Shown here: positions 60,514-64,000 of the stretch, one piece after another | Position numbering within the stretch: position 1 is the stretch's first letter | Layout: each line of letters begins with the position of its first letter | Assembly: GCA_049299895.1 (NCBI GenBank) | Contig: JBAQYF010000006.1 | Coordinates: 1-64,000, forward strand | Direction of reading: 5' to 3' | From: CAIYYO01 sp049299895 | GTDB lineage: Archaea; Altiarchaeota; Altiarchaeia; IMC4; QMZM01 | Length of the DNA stretch: 64,000 bases | Program-made: the position numbers and the translations under genes | The notes under the pieces: generated by a model | Told to the model about the DNA's origin: nothing | Database searches by the model: none | The model's input: the letters and a program-made list of their open reading frames with translations, nothing else

Positions 60514-60523
60514 TTTTTATATA
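60514..60523 (+). promoter_or_regulatory. TATA box of the zinc-ribbon/galT operon
   Basis: TTTTTATATA is centred ~28 bases before the ATG at 60547, so transcription should begin at or next to the start codon: a leaderless mRNA. No ribosome site precedes the ATG, in agreement. Confidence 0.6.
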
Positions 60524-60546
60524 CGAACCAACTAAGAACATATACT

Positions 60547-60906
60547 ATGTCTTATTGTGTGAACTGCGGGTCGGAGGTCACTGCGGGTGCCAGGATTTGC
60601 GCTGACTGCGGCTATGACCCGAACATCAAGGGGAGGAGGATCCGTCCTGATCGTTCCAGTATCGAGAGTTATGCGGAGGTTTTGGCCGAGGCTGACAGCA
60701 TCTCTGAGAAGCCGGAGAAAATGGTGTGCAATAGTTGTTTTAAGAGTTTTGAGCGTTCCCTTGATTCGTGTCCCAACTGCAGCGAGAAGAATTCGCATAA
60801 GTGCGTTCCTGCGCCGGCTGATTCCCAGGCGAAGAAGTACGCCGCTTATGCTGTTTTGGCATTGCTCGCGATAATTGTTGTTTTGTCCATCGGGTACGGT
60901 TTATAA
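60547..60906 (+). CDS. Double zinc-ribbon protein with C-terminal anchor
   Basis: A 119-residue protein: an N-terminal zinc ribbon (CVNCGSEVTAGARICADCGY), a spacer, a second ribbon (CNSCFKSFERSLDSCPNCSEKN), and a C-terminal membrane helix (YAAYAVLALLAIIVVLSIGYG) that would place the ribbons in the cytoplasm. Proteins with this tail-anchored double-ribbon layout are frequent in archaea, of unknown job. It is 1 base before galT and so co-transcribed. Confidence 0.8.
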   Translation: MSYCVNCGSEVTAGARICADCGYDPNIKGRRIRPDRSSIESYAEVLAEADSISEKPEKMVCNSCFKSFERSLDSCPNCSEKNSHKCVPAPADSQAKKYAAYAVLALLAIIVVLSIGYGL

Positions 60907-60907
60907 A

Positions 60908-61864
60908 ATGAACGAACTGCGCAAGGACTATTTGTTGAATCGCTGGGTCATTATTGCAAAGGATCGCGGGCAGCGGCCCGATCAATTCGCCAAAAAGCAC
61001 GTCGACCAGAAGAAGAGCGATGCTCCCTGTTTTTTCTGTCCCGGGAGCGAGTCTTCCACGCCCGCCGAGATATCGAGGGTTGAGGAGCATGGCAAATGGA
61101 TCATCAGGGTCTTTCCCAACAAGTTCTCTGCTACTTCCTCTGAGCATAAGGAATATGGGAGCGGCATGTTCGTCGGGAGATCCGCTTACGGGAAGCACGA
61201 GGTCATCGTCGAGACCCCGGACCATTATAAGAGGCTGTCGGACCTCTCCGACCGGCATATAGAAAAGGTTTTGGATGTCTACATCGATCGGATCTCCGGG
61301 AACGAGAAGGATCCGAAGATCAAGTATGTCCTGCTCTTCAAGAACGAGGGGGACGAGGCGGGCACGTCTCTTGTGCATTCGCATTCGCAATTGGTCTCTT
61401 TGAGCATTGTGCCTCCGGCTATCCTTGAGGAGGTTGGTGCTGCGAAAAGGTACCGGAAAGAAAAAGGAAGGTGTCCTTACTGCGACATATGGAAAAAAGA
61501 GTCAAAAGGCGAGCGCAGGATATGGGAGGACAGATTTGTTTCTACATTCACTCCTTATGCGTCCAGGTTCCCATTCGAAGCATGGGTCCTGCCTAAAAGG
61601 CATGTGACTACGCCCGAGGACATGTCTGTTGCAGAGAGGAGGTCCTTTGCAAAAGGATTGATGAGGATCATACGCCGGCTGGATCTGAGCCTGGATCATC
61701 CGCCGTATAATTTCTATTTTCACGTATCCCCTAAAGGAGGCGACCTGCATTTTCATGCCGCCATCTGCCCGAGGATAGCAAGGTGGGCCGGTTTCGAGCT
61801 TGGTTCCGGGATAATAATCAACACGATGCCTCCCGAGCTTGCAGCAGAGCATTACAGGGCATAA
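60908..61864 (+). CDS. galT: Galactose-1-phosphate uridylyltransferase (HIT superfamily)
   Basis: A 318-residue GalT-like enzyme that would exchange UMP between UDP-glucose and galactose-1-phosphate (or a related hexose phosphate). Motifs: KDYLLNRWVIIAKDRGQRP at the N-terminus, CFFCPGSE (zinc ligands), the catalytic HSHSQLVSLS (H-x-H-x-Q form), CPYCDIW (a second Cys pair), and FHVSPKGGDLHFHAAICPR. ATG 60908 follows the previous stop directly; an in-frame Met 11 codons upstream lies inside the zinc-ribbon gene. Archaeal relatives may act on other sugar phosphates, for surface glycans. Confidence 0.92.
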   Translation: MNELRKDYLLNRWVIIAKDRGQRPDQFAKKHVDQKKSDAPCFFCPGSESSTPAEISRVEEHGKWIIRVFPNKFSATSSEHKEYGSGMFVGRSAYGKHEVIVETPDHYKRLSDLSDRHIEKVLDVYIDRISGNEKDPKIKYVLLFKNEGDEAGTSLVHSHSQLVSLSIVPPAILEEVGAAKRYRKEKGRCPYCDIWKKESKGERRIWEDRFVSTFTPYASRFPFEAWVLPKRHVTTPEDMSVAERRSFAKGLMRIIRRLDLSLDHPPYNFYFHVSPKGGDLHFHAAICPRIARWAGFELGSGIIINTMPPELAAEHYRA

Positions 61865-61883
61865 GTACATTACGGATGGTGGA

Positions 61884-61907
61884 CTATAATATACGTATAT
61901 ATTATAG
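61884..61907. promoter_or_regulatory. A/T palindrome upstream of the propeller gene
   Basis: CTATAATATA and TATATTATAG flank a short centre in a 24-base near-palindrome, 50-70 bases before the ATG at 61956. It contains TATA-like cores on both strands and may be promoter plus operator. A second A/T-rich stretch (tttagcttatatcg) lies directly before the start. Confidence 0.35.
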
Positions 61908-61955
61908 CTTGACTAAATTTCTAATTAACACAAACAAATTTAGCTTATATCGAAA

Positions 61956-63623
61956 ATGAAAAATTTCCCAGGCATTGCGCTTCTCATCCTGGCACTCTGC
62001 GTCAACCAGGCATCAGCGGCTACTTACAGCGGGGTCGAACCCATAGGCGAATACGGCATCAATGATATAGTCGGGATCCAGGCCCAGGACCTCGACTATG
62101 ACAATTCAAAGGAGATAATCGTTTATACAAGGTCTATGGTATATGTTTTCAGCAGCGGGATTACGCTTAAGTGGACCTATGGAATAGACAACCTGAAGGC
62201 GATATACGTCTCGGACATCGATAACGACCAAAACAAGGAGATAATCGCGGTCTCAGGAGAGATAGTCAACAACATGGAATGGGGCAACATGTTCATTTTG
62301 GACATTGACGGAACGGTCCTACACGCATATGACCGCAAGAGCGGCGAATCATATCCGCACATACTCTTTTATTCCATAGTATCTATCGATTCCGATTCCA
62401 ACGGCTATGAAGAGATCATCGGCGCCTCATCTAACGGGGTACATTCCCTGAAAGACACCTACGACAGGATTATCTGGACGGCTAGGACGGATGAGCGGAT
62501 AAAAGAGGTTGTCATAAACCGGATCGATGCAAAGAATAAGGGGATACTTGCCCGGTCGGATACGAACCTGTATTCTTTTACTCTCGACGGAACGCTGAGG
62601 AAAAAATTCAACATATCGGCAGGGATCAAAAAAATGGCCGTCCTGGAGCTCGGACCAACAAAAGACGACTACATCGCCATTGTAAGAGACGACGATCAGT
62701 TGACGATCCTTGATTTGGATTTTAACGTGCGCTTTGAAGCAGGCATCATAGGTAACATAGTCGAGCTTTCTGCTTACGACATCAACGATGACGGCTTAAA
62801 CGAAGTCATCCTCGGGACGAAGAACGGAATTTACATGCTGAACGGCAGGTATATGATAACAAATAAATATGTTACAGGCGAACCGGTCTCGGGCGTGTAC
62901 TACCTTGATTGGGAGGGGAACGGAGAGAAGGAATTGATATTCGCGTCCGGGGAGTATATTTATGCAGTCAGCAAGACGGGAGAACTGGAGGAGAAGACAG
63001 GGACGGGATTCCATATCACAGGCCTTATCGCAGAAGACTCTGGGAAGGAGGACAAAATAGATCTCATAGCGCATTCTAACGAGAGATTATCCGCGTATGC
63101 CAAGAAGAAGGAGACGCAAACTGAATCCGACGCCAGGAACAGTTATCTTTCCGCCGTGGGCTTCCTGGAGATGGGCAGATACGGCGAAGCCGAGAGGAGC
63201 GCGCAGGAGGCACTCGGGATATACGTCAAAACCGGCGACACCGCAAACATCAACGCCTGCCAGACGCTTATTTCCAAGATATCCGCGGAGAAGAAAAAAG
63301 AAAAGACCGAAGCCGCAGAAAAAGATTATCAGGAGGCGGAGAGCTATTTTCTTGCGCAGGATTACGCTCTGGCCAGGCAATACGCAAACAAGGCGTCAAG
63401 AGAGTATATGGAATTAGAGGACTTGGAGGGGGTATCAAAGTCCGGCGAGCTTTCTAACAGGATCAATGCCGTGTCCTCGGAGGATGCAAATCAGGAGAAC
63501 ATACGCGAGATACTGGACTCTGCAAAGAAAATAAACGTATTCCCCATACTGTCCGTGTTCCTCTTAATAGCAATAGTATTGATGCTCGCATTATTGATCG
63601 GAAAGAAAAATGAAAAACAATAA
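61956..63623 (+). CDS. Exported FG-GAP/PQQ-like propeller with TPR and anchor
   Basis: A 555-residue protein: signal peptide (FPGIALLILALCVNQASA), a beta-propeller of about six blades (~25-375) with Asp-rich calcium-type loops (IQAQDLDYDNSKEIIVYT, VSDIDNDQNKEIIAVSG, AYDINDDGLNEVILGT, the FG-GAP/VCBS pattern), then a helical TPR-like part (~385-520, YLSAVGFLEMGRYGEAERSAQEALGIY), and a C-terminal membrane helix (VFPILSVFLLIAIVLMLALLIG). It lies outside the cell, anchored at its end. Its gene overlaps the next by 14 bases, so the two products likely work together. Confidence 0.85.
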   Translation: MKNFPGIALLILALCVNQASAATYSGVEPIGEYGINDIVGIQAQDLDYDNSKEIIVYTRSMVYVFSSGITLKWTYGIDNLKAIYVSDIDNDQNKEIIAVSGEIVNNMEWGNMFILDIDGTVLHAYDRKSGESYPHILFYSIVSIDSDSNGYEEIIGASSNGVHSLKDTYDRIIWTARTDERIKEVVINRIDAKNKGILARSDTNLYSFTLDGTLRKKFNISAGIKKMAVLELGPTKDDYIAIVRDDDQLTILDLDFNVRFEAGIIGNIVELSAYDINDDGLNEVILGTKNGIYMLNGRYMITNKYVTGEPVSGVYYLDWEGNGEKELIFASGEYIYAVSKTGELEEKTGTGFHITGLIAEDSGKEDKIDLIAHSNERLSAYAKKKETQTESDARNSYLSAVGFLEMGRYGEAERSAQEALGIYVKTGDTANINACQTLISKISAEKKKEKTEAAEKDYQEAESYFLAQDYALARQYANKASREYMELEDLEGVSKSGELSNRINAVSSEDANQENIREILDSAKKINVFPILSVFLLIAIVLMLALLIGKKNEKQ

Positions 63624-64000
63624 AATAAGGATTATTTACCTGTTAGCGGTTTTAGCATTATTGCTGCACGTATCCGCCGGCGCATGGGCGATCACTAATA
63701 CCAAGCCGGTAGCGGACGCCAATTATATAGAAGCGGAGAAAGCATACAACCGGACTGAATACATAAACGCCAGCGACGCTGCCAATAGAGCCCTCAGGTA
63801 TTATCTGGACGGCGGATACATGGACGGCGTCATGAAGACCAATGAGCTAATCGGCAAGATAGACGAAGGGCTGAAAAAATTCGGGGAGAACTTCTATAAG
63901 GAAGGCTTAAAATATTTCAACAACGGGGATTACGACAAAGCAATAGAGAACGCGCAAAAGGCCAGAAGCTACTATGAGGCAATAAAAGCAGACAGCACGG
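63610..64000 (+). CDS. Exported TPR-like protein, cut by window end
   Basis: The first 130 residues of a protein starting MKNNKIRIIYLLAVLALLLHVSAGAWA (signal peptide), then TPR-like helices (EAEKAYNRTEYINASDAANRALRYY; FYKEGLKYFNNGDYDKAIENAQKARSYY). The helices resemble the TPR part of the upstream propeller protein, so they may be related by duplication. The gene starts inside the upstream gene (14-base overlap) and runs beyond 64000. Confidence 0.8.
   Translation, partial: MKNNKIRIIYLLAVLALLLHVSAGAWAITNTKPVADANYIEAEKAYNRTEYINASDAANRALRYYLDGGYMDGVMKTNELIGKIDEGLKKFGENFYKEGLKYFNNGDYDKAIENAQKARSYYEAIKADST

Overview
The window is chromosomal DNA of an archaeon. A 16S rRNA - tRNA-Ala(TGC) - 23S rRNA operon with archaeal processing stems, an archaeal-looking RNase P RNA, TATA-box promoters (some leaderless), NurA, DUF116, COG1361-type surface proteins and archaeal signal peptidases all agree. 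The lineage cannot be fixed by eye. Several traits (divergent 16S primer sites, very large Thr/Ser-linked surface proteins, zinc-ribbon membrane proteins) would suit a DPANN or deep euryarchaeal group, but that is inference.

Region by region: 0-1.8 kb holds an HxlR regulator divergent from a short-chain dehydrogenase that looks fungal in type, plus a broken aldo-keto reductase. 1.8-8.4 kb is a graveyard and nursery of toxin-antitoxin modules (VapBC, RelE with a DUF2683-like partner, AbrB-VapC, frameshifted or degraded VapC copies, a Fic fragment), with a retropepsin-like protease/DUF5678 pair, a winged-helix/nucleotidyltransferase-like protein and an acylphosphatase-like protein. 8.5-14.4 kb is an AT-rich nuclease island: four different PD-(D/E)XK-type proteins (FokI-like with a Zn ribbon, DUF3883/NO VEIN, an E-V-Y variant, Mrr) and no methyltransferase. 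Decayed copies of the 3' end of the ABC-2 permease gene at 14.39 kb recur at 11.2, 5.93, 5.07 and 4.05 kb, always in the same orientation and at module borders, as expected if the gene end served repeatedly as an insertion or recombination site.

14.4-30 kb carries a drug/antibiotic-type ABC exporter, a split conserved gene, three secreted or anchored surface proteins, a MacB-like efflux operon (GbsR/MarR-type regulator, ATPase, COG1361 surface protein, two FtsX-type permeases), a CaCA cation exchanger and an AarF/UbiB kinase-like gene with a phasin-like partner. 30-34.3 kb is a rearranged surface-protein locus: a truncated CHASE4 sensor fused tail-to-tail with a LamG surface protein that is itself frameshifted. 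34.5-41 kb is mostly housekeeping: NurA, CorA, a small-molecule exporter, two tandem signal peptidases, an aminotransferase and DUF116.

41-54 kb is dominated by one protein of about 3,600 residues (an RCC1 propeller nested inside a LamG domain, a beta-helix, a second LamG, Ig-like modules on Thr/Ser linkers, a PKD domain, a C-terminal membrane anchor), followed by RNase P RNA and a Cys-rich secreted protein. 54-59.4 kb is the rRNA operon (no 5S seen). 60-64 kb has tRNA-His, a palindrome cluster, a zinc-ribbon membrane protein, GalT, and two propeller/TPR membrane proteins, the last cut by the window edge. Several genes carry single frameshifts, some at homopolymers, which may be sequencing error, decay or phase variation.
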